Counted from the first letter of the stretch, positions 1 to 10,909 are shown. The stretch: 64,000 bases of DNA from Lasiodiplodia sp. COLG20 (GCA_009801085.1 VNWV01000005.1:1116001-1180000), one strand, 5' to 3'. The notes: generated by a model not told the origin, from the letters alone. A program made the numbers and translations.

Positions 1-2262
1 CTGGTTGTACGCTCTGCCCCTCCAGTCCATACAGTCGTTTGCTTCTTTTCTTCTGCTGCGCGTGAGACGGAGGGCGGTAACGAACCCATAGACACACCGC
101 ATTGTCGCACCAGTTAAACCCTAAATTTAGATCGAGTCGATGCGGAAGGTAACTCAGGACACCGTCGCATCTCTCGTCCCCCGAGATCAATTGGATGCCT
201 AGCGAATCGAATCTCCCGCAGGAGTTCAAGAGATCCCGCACCCCTGTCACCCGCGCCTTCAGCTCTGTTCTCTTCTCTTAGAACCTAAGCCTGGGGCAGT
301 CGATAGTGGAGGTTCGGCCTTGCTTCCTGGGTTGCAATGAAGATAGTAGTAGCTAGTTTACACTTCAATTGCTGCTATACCCTTATCATCGAGAGCGAGG
401 TGATGTCAGGGAAGAAGGCTCATCCCTCATTGGTGTCGTTCCCCGCAAGCTGCAGCTTCCCGACCGAAGCGACCCCGGAAATCTCTCTGCTACTTGATAA
501 GCGATCATATCAACTGCCATCATTTCAAGCCCGGCTCAGCTCTTTCCTTTCCGCAACCGCCGCAAGTTTTCAGTGGGTGTGCCATCGACATGACTTTTCG
601 ATACCTTCGGGTTACCAGTCGAAGAGCCTTCTATCTGAGGAGTATTTCTCTGCTCTTGAGTAAATATTAAGAATTGAGGTACATCTTAAATTAGGCTCGT
701 ATTAAAAAAAATAAAGTATAAATAATCCTCATACCAAAATGTATACTTCTATCTATTTAAAGTTAGTAAAAAGAAAATTAAACCGTCTACTATTTAGGAG
801 TATTATCTAGATATCAATTATAAAGATTCTAAAATTACTTGAGAGCACTACTACTGGTAAAATTATGCTATGTCTGCCTGAGACTTCCAGGCCTGCCGGC
901 TTTGGCGTGCCTCCAGCGGCCCGCCGCCTGGTCCCCGGTGTGGCTCAGGCGATCCACTGGTGCTGGGCCGCCTGCTGAGGCAGCACCGCAAGTAATCAGT
1001 CAACCAGCCAGCGACTGTCTGCGATAGCAGCAGTCGTAGCCACAGTCGTAGCCATACCTTTTGGCTTACTGGGGCTGGCTGGCTTACTGGTGAGGCACAG
1101 CCTTACAGATTACCAGTAACGCGAGTAACTATGAAGTAGTAAAATTAATAATTTTGCTTGCGCTGCTACTACTAGCGATCTCTAGAGTCTACGAATCCCC
1201 CATCACTCGGAAGCGAATGAGACGAATTAGTATTGATATTCCGTAGCGGAGTTTAAATTACCTACAAAAGATAAATCTAAGCTTGGTTTTATTAATACGA
1301 GTAATTGAGCTTCTAGACACCAGTCAACGTGAAAAATGAATATTTTGTTCTAAAAACCTCGATCTGCACGACGTAAGAGTTGCGTTTGAGTATTCTGATA
1401 AGATTTAGAGTTTACTCCTGATTTACCAACGCGGATCCCGACCGGACTCACATCACGGAGCGTAAGCAGCTACTCGATATATCTTCATCGAGCCGGCGTG
1501 CGTAGTGGTGCGGTAAAGGGTGAGACGGTGCTTATTAGAATAGTAGAGAAGAAGTATAGGCCGTTATGCCGTAGCAGTAGCATTTCGGTGGGAGTTCCAG
1601 GTTCAAATTCTAGACAATCAATCTCAAAGCGGACTCTTCTTTTAGACTACTCGAGGGATTGCAATTCTTCAGATGGCTTCACGGACCTTTGGCATGGACT
1701 AAATGCCTTGACAGGCAACAAGCCCTGGAACTTATGCTCAGTCGTAGCCCATCACATCATTCACATGGGCACAGCCAACCCCCGTTTTGAACCCTTGCTA
1801 TCCCTTGTTAGCCATCGCCCGCGAGAGGGGACTATGAAATGGATAGGTAAACTGGTGACGATTAGCTTGAGGACAAGGCGGAAGACCACGAATGAGCGAG
1901 AATCCCCGAGTGATGCTTCGGCAGCTTTGCCTTGTCAGCTCAGGAATACTGAACCCAAAGACAAAGCGAGCCCACCGGAATGACGATAAGCGAAAGCGCG
2001 GAACCCGAGGTGGTCACAGCAGCGGGCGGCGGAGGTGACGGTGAGTGGCCGAGCGGAGAGCGAGCGGAACCCCGCCAGCATTGACGCTCGGACACAAGCT
2101 TGACGTGCTGCCTGCGCTCAAACTACCACCAAACACCCGCTGCCTCTCCTACCGCAACACCTACCACCACACTCGAATCACCGTGCCGTCGTGCCCACTG
2201 CACGCGCTCATCCACACTCGTCCGCCGCGTGCCCCCATACACACACCGACGTCGCCGCCACC
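1..2262. other. Left-end region without a confident gene
   Basis: No recognisable protein was found on either strand. An ATG-initiated 108-codon frame at 337-663 resembles no family I know and ends at the edge of an AT-rich patch. Two weakly AT-rich patches (about 660-860 and 1125-1420) look like mild or old RIP, because neighbouring sequence is GC-balanced. Between them, 870-1110 is GC-rich with short local repeats. The last 200 bp are C-rich and are the likely promoter and 5' UTR of the following gene. Confidence 0.5.
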
Positions 2263-2657
2263 ATGCAGATCAAGTAGGTCGCTGCCCCGCCCCCACTACG
2301 CTGGCTAACCGCGCCCACAGGGTGCGAACTCTGACCGGCAAGGAGATCGAGCTCGACATTGAGCCCGACTACAAGGTACCGTCATCACGCATGCTTCGTA
2401 TGCGGCGTCGCGCTGATCGCGCTGCTTTTCACAGGTCTCGCGCATAAAGGAGCGTGTCGAAGAGAAGGAAGGCATCCCCCCGGTTCAGCAGCGTCTGATC
2501 TTCGGCGGCAAGCAAATGTGCGTAACTTCGCTGTATGCCCGCGCATTTGCGACTGACAATCTGCTGCAGGAGCGACGACAAGACGGCCGCCGAGTACAAC
2601 CTCGAGGGCGGCGCCACGCTGCACCTTGTCCTCGCCCTGCGCGGCGGCACCGCATGA
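2263..2657 (+). CDS. rub1: NEDD8/Rub1 ubiquitin-like modifier
   Basis: Four exons (2263-2273, 2321-2375, 2435-2517, 2570-2657) splice into a 78-residue ubiquitin-like protein. All three introns (47, 59 and 52 bp) have GT..AG ends and keep the frame. The product starts [19 protein letters not shown] and ends LVLALRGG followed by Thr-Ala. Alanine before LRGG, where ubiquitin has arginine, is the hallmark of NEDD8. The two extra residues must be removed by a C-terminal hydrolase before conjugation. In the known pathway NEDD8 is activated by Ula1-Uba3, carried by Ubc12 and attached to cullins to activate SCF ligases. The start codon sits in a good context (CCACCATG). Very short first exons are typical for this family. 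Confidence 0.96.
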
Positions 2658-3087
2658 AGTCGCATCTCGTCGGCGACAAACGAGCGTAGGATGGACCACA
2701 CGAGCTCTTGAAGGAAGATGGTGCTGCCGGGAAACCTTTCGGTGTGGGGCTCCACACCAGCTTCGACTCGCGCGGAGGGTAACCTTCAGCTATGCACGAG
2801 CACGGACAGCGAGCACGATCCACATTTTCAGATAGACGGTCGCCAAAAGCACATGGCAGGTCTGCTCTTTTCTCCCCGGTCTAATCGAACAAGTTTCATG
2901 GCACTTGCTCCATCTCTACTCCCTTCTAAAGCTCTCTGAAAACGCCGGTTTGATCCTTTGAAATCGGGGTATCCTTTCCCATTGCGCCAGAAAACTTTGC
3001 CGTGTAACTACTGACCCGTAAATGCTTGATAACCCGCCAACGCCATGCTCGTCCAGATAAATGATTCAAGTGCACAAAAGGAATATC
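2658..3087. other. 3' flanks of rub1 and the Elongin A gene
   Basis: This 430-bp stretch lies between two convergent stop codons. Frames here are short, lack homology and overlap one another. I see only presumed 3' UTR and no RNA gene. Confidence 0.5.
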
Positions 3088-4035
3088 CTACTTCTTCTTC
3101 GAGGGCCTTAGGCAGTTGGTCTCCGCCTTCCGTTTCAAGGGGCGCGCGACGCTTCCGGCTGCTGCTGGGGCGGTCGCCTGAGCTCCCGCCGTCACGTTAC
3201 CACCCGCACCATCCGTCTTCTTGGCCGAGGGGGGAAGAGTGGTTCCGTTCGTCAGCGCCCTCAGCCTCGCTTCGGCTTCTTCTCTCTGCTTTCGAACCGT
3301 GTCGCCAGGCGTGGATGCTGAACGTGGCGGGAAGGGAGTTCTGGACGGCGCCTGCTTGCCCCGATCGATGGGCTGCGGAGCTCGACTCTTCTGTGCTATC
3401 ATGCTTGGTGGCGCAGTCATCGTCTTGGTCCGGCTGCCGAGGAGGTGAGTCGGCACGTTCATCGGCGAATTGCTCTTCTTGGCCGTCAGGCTGGCCTGGG
3501 CCTGATGCTGAATCTTGGCCATGATGCCGCGACCGGTGAGCCTCTTCTTCGACTCTCCAGGCATGTACGTATAGTTGCGCGGATCCCTCGTCAGCGACGG
3601 GCCCGACGTCGTGTGCGTGCGGCGATGCTGGACCGGATCGAAAGCACCGTGAAGCAGCGTGCTAGTGTTCTTCTTGCGCTCCTGCTCCGTCTTGGCTAGG
3701 GCAGCCCTCAAGGCTTCCTGCTGCCTCACAATCTCCTCCTCCTGCTCACGCCGCAGCTTGTAGTAGACCTTGCACCACAAAGTGGGGTTGCGCGGCTTGT
3801 GCGGCTTCTGCTCCCAATTCTGTATGTCGCGTTTGATAAAGTTCAACCACAACGGACCGGTGTCTTCGGCGATGTGGGGGCTGTTGGCCTCGATTTCGCG
3901 GAGCTGTTTGGGGTTTTCGATCTTCTTCAAGACGGTCTCCAGCACGTGGAACGGAATGTCGCCGACGTCGACGACGAGGTCGACGCTGCGCTGCAAGCGC
4001 CGCTTGACCATGTCCAGCAGGGAGGGGGCGGGCAT
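3088..4035 (-). CDS. ELA1: Elongin A (RNA polymerase II elongation / ubiquitin ligase adaptor)
   Basis: An uninterrupted 315-residue frame starting at ATG 4035. Residues 3-110 match the Elongin A domain: a BC-box-like segment (SLLDMVKRRL, residues 5-14, with Val in the usual Cys position), then DVGDIPFHVLETVL and QLREIEANSPHI, and WLNFIKRDI. The next part (about 85-130) is charged and probably helical (VYYKLRREQEEEIVRQ). The last 180 residues are low-complexity, rich in Pro, Ser, Thr and basic residues, and end in a Lys-rich nuclear-type tail. In known systems Elongin A binds Elongin C through the BC box and acts in transcript elongation and in ubiquitination of stalled RNA polymerase II with a cullin. 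It is divergent to the THO-complex gene, so two transcription-elongation genes share a promoter of about 400 bp. Confidence 0.93.
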   Translation of the reverse strand: MPAPSLLDMVKRRLQRSVDLVVDVGDIPFHVLETVLKKIENPKQLREIEANSPHIAEDTGPLWLNFIKRDIQNWEQKPHKPRNPTLWCKVYYKLRREQEEEIVRQQEALRAALAKTEQERKKNTSTLLHGAFDPVQHRRTHTTSGPSLTRDPRNYTYMPGESKKRLTGRGIMAKIQHQAQASLTAKKSNSPMNVPTHLLGSRTKTMTAPPSMIAQKSRAPQPIDRGKQAPSRTPFPPRSASTPGDTVRKQREEAEARLRALTNGTTLPPSAKKTDGAGGNVTAGAQATAPAAAGSVARPLKRKAETNCLRPSKKK

Positions 4036-4438
4036 GGCGGCCAGTGGGGCTGAAATATGATGTCGGGTGCGGCGAAGGTGGACGGGCGGTTCAAGGCGTC
4101 GTAGCTATGTAGCGTGGGCGGATTTCGCGGCCGAGTGGTGCGGCAGCAAGCTCCATGTGGAAGCGGCGTGCCGGCGCGGGAGGGCCAACGGTTGATATTT
4201 GGCAGCAGTCAAGAGTGTGTTTCAAAGGAGCTCCCGGTGGACGGTTGCAGCAGAATGCGGGCACACAAAGCCTTTCCCACGGCCAAGCAGGCAGGAACGG
4301 ATGCCAAAGGGGACGGGTGACGTCTTTAAATACTAGGCGGGCCGCACCTCCGACGTTATTCCGGCGAACCTACCTACTGCAGCAGTCGCGCACTGCTGCG
4401 CAGCATCCGTCCACTCGCTCACCCCCGCGTTTTCCACC
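4036..4438. promoter_or_regulatory. Shared divergent promoter of Elongin A and THOC7 genes
   Basis: A 403-bp GC-rich interval separates the two start codons, which face away from each other. No unambiguous TATA box is visible near the proper distance for either gene; a short run TTTAAATAC lies at about 4324. Calling it bidirectional rests on geometry only. Confidence 0.55.
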
Positions 4439-5510
4439 ATGTCGTCGCAAGACTATGGCCTGCTCGACCAGGCCGACGAGGGTACCTCCCCCTGGCTCCC
4501 ACTGCGCCATTGATGGCTCCTGACCACGCGCAGATCAAATCCACAAGTCGCGACTCTTGCGCATCGAAGAGCGTCCGTTCCAGCGCATCACCAAACGTCT
4601 CCTCACGCCCGACTCGCCTATATACGCCCCTCCCGCCGCCCTCCCGACCCCTCCGCCAGATGCCACTCCGGCCGACGAAGACCAAAATGCCGCGCGCGCG
4701 GGCCAGGCCGCCGAGCGGGAGGCTTGGCGCACCGACATGCTACTCGACTTTGCCGCTCTGGCCGACAGCGTCGTCCGCATCCAGCTCCTACGCAACAGCA
4801 ACGAGGCTGAGAGGAAACGCTACGCCGCGGAAAAGGCCAAGATTGAAGCGACGGCCGCCGCGATCCGCGAGAGCACCGCATCGCTACGGGTCCAATTGGA
4901 TGCCGCACGCGCGACCTTGGCCCGCAGGAAGACGTACGACGAGCTGGCCGAACGCATAACGAGCAACCGCATGCTGCGTCCGCGCGAAGACCAGACGACG
5001 CAGCTCCACAAGCTGGAATCTGAGATCGCCGAGCTGGAGCAAGAGAGCAGGGTCTACGCCCAGACGTGGGCGGAGAGGAGGGAGCAGTTTGGCAGGATCG
5101 TCGAGGAAGGCCGCCAGATGCTCCGGCTCATCCGCGACGAGAAGGAGGAGGCCGAGCGCAAGGAGGGCATGGAGGGAGGCGAAGAAGGTCTGGACGAAGG
5201 CGGCGAGGGCAGCAGTGCAAAGGGAGAGACGAGCGTCGTCGGCACCCCGCGCCCAGACTTCGGGGGCCAAACGCCAAATCCCGCCCAAGGAAGCCAGCTC
5301 GCCGTGCATAGAGGCCTGCTTTCCGCTCCGAGCCCAGCTGCTAGCTTCGGGGGTGCTGGCAGTCCCGCCAGGAGGGACGACGACAGCCAGAACGAAGGCA
5401 GAGAGCGGGACGCCGATATGATGGAGTCTGGCGAGGTCGGGAACGAAAGTGAAATGGAAGAAGGCGAAGCGGAAGAAAATACCCCCGGTGAGAAGATGGA
5501 CGTTTCTTAG
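4439..5510 (+). CDS. THOC7: THO complex subunit 7 (Tho7/Mft1 family)
   Basis: Two exons (4439-4481 and 4534-5510) around a 52-bp intron give 339 residues. The N-terminal block, which spans the splice junction, contains IHKSRLLRIEERPFQRITKR, the conserved start of the Tho7 family, so the short first exon is well supported. Residues about 60-230 are strongly charged and heptad-like (for example ESEIAELEQESR and EKEEAERKEGMEGGEEG), as expected for the Tho7 coiled coil that pairs with another THO subunit. The last 100 residues are acidic and disordered. The THO complex couples transcription to mRNP assembly and export and limits R-loops. The 3' end faces the CYSTM gene. Confidence 0.92.
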
Positions 5511-5778
5511 GAACCGCGGCCCCGGGTACGAATCAGCATGCGATGGGGCGTCTGGAGTTTTTTGAAATGGCCGGCGTAACGGTGAGCCGGGATCTCTGTC
5601 CGGCTGCAGCAATGACATTACAGATTATGAAAGACATCCCAACGTTTCATCCAATGAGATTGTTGAAGAAGCCTTGTTTAGCAACATCGACTCGGGCGCG
5701 CCGGCCGGAGCGTAATAACAAATCGCCAACGCCAATTTCACCATTTGCCCCTAACCGACCAACCTGCCGTTTCCTGAT

Positions 5779-6178
5779 TTAGAAGAGACAGTCCAAGCAA
5801 CAGCAGCAGGCCAGACCGGCTAATAGACCGGTGAAGATGCCGTCTGAGCCGCTCTTCTTCTCCTCCACGTAGACCGTCTGGGGCGGATATCCTTGCTGGT
5901 ACTGCATCTGACCCGGCGGCGGACCGTACATCTGCTGCTGCTGGTCGGGAGGGTAGTATCCTTGGGGCGGAGGTGCTCCATAATACCCTTGAGGCGGAGG
6001 CGAGCCGTAGGCGCCCTGGGGTGGGGGCGTTGAGTAGTTGGAGGGCGGAGGTCCATAAGCAGCTGGCGGCGGCTGTTGGGGATAGCCAGGGGGAGGAGCG
6101 TCCTATTCACGATCAATATAAATGGTCTCGTTTGGTTGCAGGGCGTTGCGAGAGGGTGCCCACAAATTTTTGCGACAT
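5779..6178 (-). CDS. CYSTM-type cysteine-rich C-terminal membrane peptide
   Basis: The main exon (6102-5779) encodes a Pro/Tyr/Gly/Gln-rich chain with repeated PPPQGYY and PPPQGAYG units, then YVEEKKSGSDGIFTGLL and a C-terminal ACCCCLDCLF before the stop. A short polar head, a Pro-rich low-complexity stretch and a terminal hydrophobic cysteine block are the hallmarks of the CYSTM family, which is tail-anchored and linked to stress tolerance in fungi and plants. The exon begins after an AG acceptor at 6103. A first exon of five codons (6178-6164, MSQKF) joined by a 61-bp intron gives 112 residues in frame, but its donor (GTGGGC) is not ideal, so the exact start is inferred. It converges with THOC7. 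Confidence 0.82.
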
Positions 6179-7281
6179 TGCGCCTTGGGATTAAACGATG
6201 TTCTGCGGGAGGGGGGAAAAGCGCCCCAAAGACTCTCGTTACTGGTGGTATGCGACGCGCAGCTGGTACGGAATCTGGCGGCAGTCGGGTATGCGACAAC
6301 GCTGGGTCTTTGCTGTGGTTGCGGCGCAGCGGGATTCGTGAAAGCAGTGCCAGAAGGAGAACAGAGAGCAGCGCCGGATAAGAGGAGCGAGGAGCGTCGA
6401 GAAAGCGAGCACGAGAAGTGGACAGCGGCGAGCTAACGCGTCGCAAGATGGGGGGGAGTGTCACAATCTCTCGGCATTGCGGCGGAGCGGACATGGAATG
6501 CGCGTGCCACTAGCCGCTTGCGGTCAAGCAGCTCTTGGGGCTCGACTGCTCCGGACGCGCCTTGGCTCAGTGACCACCCGTGGTACCGCGCGACGTTCCC
6601 CCAGGGCAGCCTCCGGCCGCGCCTCTAGCGAGCCAGAAGCCGGATCTCACGGCACCGCCCTGCATCGTTGAGTCGCCTCTCGGGGCGGCAACGTGGAGCC
6701 AAGCATCCGGAGGAGCGCCAAGCCTGCGCGGACATTGTGGCCTTAGCGAGCGTCTGCAGTCCAGAGGAATTTCCCTTGCGTGTCACCTTAATCCTCTGGA
6801 TGGACAGCCCCTGATTTGGGCCAGAGGCTTGCGGTGGTGCCTTGGTCCGCCACACAACACCGGTGGCCAATATCGGCTAACGCCGTTACGACGGTCACAT
6901 ATCAGCTGTCCTTTCCATGGAATGCTATGCTGCTACAGAGGGATTTCGCGAAGGCTAACCCGAAGAATAGCAGAGCCCCAGCAATTATTCTTACGAGTTG
7001 AAAGTGGAATTTACAATTATACCTACACTTCTGTCCGGATGACAACTTTCCATGATATTGGCGAAAAGAAATTCACGATAGCTTTTAGCGGCATGTAGAA
7101 GGGTACTGCAGCCAATGGCTAGCGCGAAGAATAGCAGGGCCCCAGAACATAGCGTAAGTATGCCTCAGTGAATGTACAACTATCAATTCCACATTTACAT
7201 TCAGATGATAGCTTCAACTACCCATGGTATGAGCGAAAAATAAATTCACGCTAGCCGTCGGCTGCAATACCCCCCTGTACC
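6179..7281. other. Intergenic region with a degenerate direct duplication
   Basis: About 1.1 kb without a recognisable gene. A 172-codon forward frame at 6580-7098 has no recognisable domain and runs into a non-coding duplication. The only clear structure is the direct repeat described separately at 6946-7254. Confidence 0.5.
6946..7254. repeat. Imperfect tandem duplication, about 164-bp period
   Basis: Two imperfect copies start near 6946 and 7110. Both contain GAAGAATAGCAG followed by a GCCCCAG block (6962 and 7126, offset 164), then a polar AT-rich stretch with an ACATTT/ATTTAC segment, and a GCGAAAA..AAATTCACG segment (about 7061 and 7229). The copies differ by substitutions and indels. 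No terminal repeats or coding potential are visible. Confidence 0.6.
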
Positions 7282-7785
7282 TCACTGCATTCGTTTTATC
7301 CTGTCGTAGCTGTGGCTGCTTTTCGGTTCATATCGCCACCATCTCCAGCTGCCCATCTTTGTACAGGCAAGCAGATGAATTAGACAGCATTCATCCCAAG
7401 TCATAGCCAACGCAAAATCACTGGTCTCACCATACTCATGATGGACAAATTCACCACGTCTCTGCTTTCCTGTGTGCTGGAAATCCCTTGTGCTTGCTTT
7501 CGTACATCTTCCAGCCCCCTCCTGAATACGAGCTTTGAAGACAGCTTGCTTGATGAGACATTGGCTAAGAAAGAAACTGTCCAGAAAATAGAAATTCATG
7601 TAGACGCGAATGGACAATAAGACTCCGTAGCGCGGAAAGTCAAGATGGTAGGGCAGGATCGGCGGCGCCAGAGGGTCAGTGCCCGCTGTTCCTGCGGAGA
7701 CGGGGCCGATCCGGAGGCGGGAAGGGAGATCGCAGGTGCGGCTTTCTAACGCTTTCAACCACGTGGGTTTTGAGGCCGAGGCCAT
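7282..7785 (-). CDS. Doubtful hypothetical protein, 167 residues
   Basis: An open frame from ATG at 7785 to the TGA at 7282. The product (begins MASASKPTWLKALESR) has no domain I recognise, no signal peptide and no clear membrane span; a short aromatic-hydrophobic patch (YMNFYFLDSFFLSQ) is the only notable segment. It is divergent to the membrane protein gene downstream with 374 bp between starts. It could be a real lineage-specific gene, with an intron missed, or a chance frame. Confidence 0.25.
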   Translation of the reverse strand: MASASKPTWLKALESRTCDLPSRLRIGPVSAGTAGTDPLAPPILPYHLDFPRYGVLLSIRVYMNFYFLDSFFLSQCLIKQAVFKARIQEGAGRCTKASTRDFQHTGKQRRGEFVHHEYGETSDFALAMTWDECCLIHLLACTKMGSWRWWRYEPKSSHSYDRIKRMQ

Positions 7786-8159
7786 CGTGTGCAGAAGCCT
7801 GCATAGGCCGTCCGGGTTCGTGCGGACGCTGAAAGGGAAACAGGCTGGGGAGGTGGTTCTGCAGCCACGCTTTTCGCGACTCCCAGCCACCAATCATTGC
7901 GTCACTGCACTCGTAGCACTTGCTTCCTCCGCCCGCGCTGCTACCCTAAACACCACCGCCCTCTGCTACCGCCTTCGCCAGTTCCGCGCGCAAAAGCGCG
8001 TCGCTCTTCCCGTCGGCGTGCTACACCGTGCCGCTTCGTATTACTTTCAATTGAAAGCCCAGATTCCGCGACCTGATAGGGACCGCGCCCGGTTATCACC
8101 GACCCGTGGCTGCCTTCACCACCGTCTCTCCAAAGATCCGCTAGCGGGAGGACACGACC

Positions 8160-9017
8160 ATGCCTGCGATAGGGCGCGCTCGAGTTCTCGACGGCGCCGC
8201 CGCCGGCTTCCAGCCGCGTTCCGCTCCCGCCGCCGACTCGCTTCCCGCCAATTCATACGACCGTCTCACCCCGCGCCAGGGCTCCGATTCGAGCGGCGGT
8301 TACATTCCTCTCTCGTACCAGGGTCTCAATTCCGGTCCCGCCCCAGGGACTGTCGCTGGAATCGTCTTGGGCTCCGTCGCCGGCTTCTTGCTCATCGCCT
8401 GGCTGCTTCTTACAGTTGCCAACCTCGGGGGCCGCAACGCCATCGCTGGCGAAGAGGAGATAGTCGTGCGCGAACGCCCGCCTCGCTCCCCGCGCTCCCG
8501 CCGCAGTCGCCGCAATTCCAGGCATGAGATTCGCGAAGTCAGCAGAAGTCCGCGCCCACACCACATAATCGTTGAAGAACACCGTACAAGTGTTCCACCA
8601 CCCCCGCCCTCGCAGCCGCGTCCCCGCAGTCGCTCCGTGCTGGTCGAGGAGAGAATCAGCACTGATCGGAGAGTCGATGGCGACGACATTGTGGAGGTCA
8701 TTGAGGAGCACAGCCCACCCAGACGCCACCGGAGCAGGCGGGACTCGAGTGGATACAGGTCAGTCGATACGATTTGTTTAGCGCAAGACTTGCTGAACAA
8801 TATACAGGAGATCGCTTTACTGATGAGTGATTCCTCTGCAATAGGACATCACTTTACTGACAAGGGAAATCCACGTTCCTCTTCACTTATGGACTGCTTT
8901 TCAGCGTTTCAGCACTTTACATACCACTACAGTTCTTTCATATTGCCCACAGTAACGGAAGATTCGAGATCGAGCAGCAGGCGGCTGCATGTCGGTGATG
9001 GGAACCTCGTTTCCTAG
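8160..9017 (+). CDS. Single-pass membrane protein with Arg/Ser-rich cytoplasmic tail
   Basis: A frame from a well-placed ATG (CGACCATGCC) encodes a Ser/Gly-rich N-terminal segment containing SGGYIPLSYQGLNSGPAP, one hydrophobic helix at about residues 64-87 (GTVAGIVLGSVAGFLLIAWL), then a basic, Arg/Ser/Pro-rich tail with SPRSRRSRRNSR and RSRSVLVEERIS. This resembles a common fungal class of small single-span proteins of unknown function. There is no cleavable signal peptide. The last 80 residues after SSGYRSVDT lose the composition bias, and GTCAGT at 8759 is a plausible intron donor, so the true C terminus may be much shorter than the 285 residues of the open frame. Confidence 0.7.
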   Translation: MPAIGRARVLDGAAAGFQPRSAPAADSLPANSYDRLTPRQGSDSSGGYIPLSYQGLNSGPAPGTVAGIVLGSVAGFLLIAWLLLTVANLGGRNAIAGEEEIVVRERPPRSPRSRRSRRNSRHEIREVSRSPRPHHIIVEEHRTSVPPPPPSQPRPRSRSVLVEERISTDRRVDGDDIVEVIEEHSPPRRHRSRRDSSGYRSVDTICLAQDLLNNIQEIALLMSDSSAIGHHFTDKGNPRSSSLMDCFSAFQHFTYHYSSFILPTVTEDSRSSSRRLHVGDGNLVS

Positions 9018-9110
9018 AAATCTTGCTCATGTCTACCTATAGTTGCTACCATAATACAATTCCAAAGCGCAAGTCTGGTCGTACCCCTCCTGCCTCGCTT
9101 TCATCTCTGC

Positions 9111-10640
9111 TTAGACCGCCGATTTCGCCCTAGATCCTCTTTTCTTTGGTTGTTTTTTCGTGATTTGTTCAACCTTCTCTATACGCCACTCGCACTCTTC
9201 TGCGAATTCGCAGATGCGACATTTGAACGCCTCTTCAATATCGACGCCTCTTGCTTTCCGCTTGCCACGCCACCACTCCATCTCTTCGGCGAGATAGCCG
9301 TCGAGCGTGCTCTCTTCGTAGACGAGCGTCTTCGATCCAAGGACGTCGCCGGTTTGCTGGTGGCGAAATTCCGCCCGGAGAACTTGACCGATACCTGAAA
9401 TGGTCTTGCGAAACTCTTGGATCATCAATCCCCAGAGCTGTGTAAGCGAATTGTGAGCCAACAACTCCGACACGGCATCTTGCTGGCTGCTGAAAAGCAC
9501 ATCGCGGCCGTCGGACTGGTCACCTTGGGAACCGAGGCTCACGCCGCCGACTTCTGCCACAAAGGCGTCGGTGAACCTTTCGTTCGATCGGAGTCGATAA
9601 CGTTTGAAAATGATTTCCGCGTCGACCAAGCCGGCTGCCAGGTCTGCCAGGAGCTTGCGGTACATCATCAGCTGCATGATTGTGGGTCTCATCGACGATC
9701 CTTGGGGAAGGGTCTTGGTGCCTCGGGTCTTGACATCAGTTATCCAGACCTTGCTCTGCGGATGCAGCTCGCCGAAGTCGACCTCTCCTTGAGGCTGGAA
9801 GAACTGCGAGATCGCCGTCTGATCTGGAGGCCGGCTTTTCAGCCTGTTGAGCCGAGCGAGAGCGAGTTCCTCCAGCCCCTCATCAGGGCACGTGTACGAC
9901 AGTTCATCGATGATACCGTTTATGACTTGGCCGTCGATGACGCCCCACACTTCGAGCTCGCGCGTGTGGCCCGTCTGTCTCAAAGTTCGCAAGCCCTGGA
10001 TGATGTTCCAGATTTTCAGACCCCAGGCATCTTCTCTCGACTGGACCGTGACCTCGACGGTTGTGTGCACCTGATCCTCGAGCTTCTTGTGGACCTTGGA
10101 GCCTTGCTTCATGGCAGGGGTCTGTCTCTTTCGGCCGTGCTTCGTCAGCGTGTACCAGTACTGCAGCTCGCACCATGCTGGAGAAACAATGTCCGTGACG
10201 GAAAGCGGCTTCTTGGGCGGGGTTCGAAAGCGCTCCAGCGGAGACCTCTCGTCGAGCGTGGCGGGGCGATTGCGCTCGACCTCCACCACAACAGGACGCT
10301 CAACGACGTTCTCTTCCCGGGCAGCTAGGCGCTGTCAGCACGTCAGCATTCGGCCGGCCTCGTAGAGGCGCGTCTCACAGTTCCTTGAGCCCGGGCTGCA
10401 GCAGATGTTGATATGTGACGGCGACCTACCGCCTGGATTCGACGACGGCAGGACCGCAAGGCGGACGGCGGCAGCGTGAGGCGCATCGTCCTCGAGGCTT
10501 TCCAAGGCCAAGGAAGCGACAGGCGCGGTTTCCAGTCCGGAGAGGACCTCGAGCACTAGCTCACTATCCAGGTCGCTGCCATAATCAGAGTCGCAGGTCG
10601 GATTCACGGGTAGAGGCGGCGACGAAGCACGGGTCGCCAT
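9111..10640 (-). CDS. EXO5: Exonuclease V (Exo5/Dem1), mitochondrial/nuclear single-strand exonuclease
   Basis: Two exons (10640-10430 and 10324-9111) around a 105-bp intron give 474 residues. The N terminus is acidic and variable. The conserved core begins LSVTDIVSPAWCELQYWY (Cys about residue 122), then KQGSKVHKKLE (His about 150), GIIDEL (Asp about 210) and ITDVKTR (Asp and Lys about 267 and 269). These are the PD-(D/E)XK nuclease residues. Near the end CRICEFAEECEW supplies three cysteines (about 439, 442, 448), which with Cys122 should hold the family's 4Fe-4S cluster. Yeast Exo5 is needed for mitochondrial DNA maintenance; the human form acts in nuclear repair. The C-terminal KKQPKKRG is a possible nuclear signal. 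It is divergent to the Mpv17/PMP22 gene. Confidence 0.93.
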
Positions 10641-10909
10641 TGTTTGACGTCCAAAGTCATGTCGGTGGCGGCGGCGTCATAGACGCGCGCGACCTGTCCA
10701 TGCGCCCTCCACGCGACACGGCCTGAGGCAGGCGCGTTGTGGCGCTGTGTCGGTGCGGCAGTCCCTCTCGGCTCTGCGGCTTAATCACTACTCGCGCTCC
10801 CGCCGCGGTCCACCCGCACCCGCTGATCGCCGCCGGGCTGAAATACCTCAATCTTCACCCCAAAGATGCCGTCTTACGTGCCCAAGACTGCCACAACGGC
10901 ATCCGCACC
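10641..10909. promoter_or_regulatory. Divergent promoter of EXO5 and the Mpv17/PMP22 gene, with an upstream ORF
   Basis: A 269-bp interval separates the start codons of the two divergent genes. It carries an upstream ATG at 10866 that opens a 15-codon frame whose TGA (10911-10913) overlaps the ATG of the downstream gene as ATGA. Shared promoter function is inferred from geometry. Confidence 0.5.

Noticed and set aside
109..135. CCCTAA telomere-like unit near the left end
   Set aside because: Only one unit is present, with no tandem array, so it is not evidence of a chromosome end.
1498..1640. tRNA-like B-box (GGTTCAAATTC) near 1593
   Set aside because: No acceptor stem, D-arm or anticodon arm can be paired, and the T-stem has a mismatch; no tRNA or SINE can be supported.
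4884..5618. 244-codon minus-strand frame opposite THOC7
   Set aside because: Antisense shadow of the coiled-coil coding exon.
6580..7098. 172-codon forward frame
   Set aside because: No recognisable domain, and it runs into a non-coding duplication.
7679..8527. 282-codon frame overlapping the membrane protein gene
   Set aside because: It lies in the 5' leader and a shifted frame of the supported gene and shows only composition bias.
9417..10328. 303-codon plus-strand frame opposite EXO5
   Set aside because: Antisense shadow of a GC-rich conserved coding exon.
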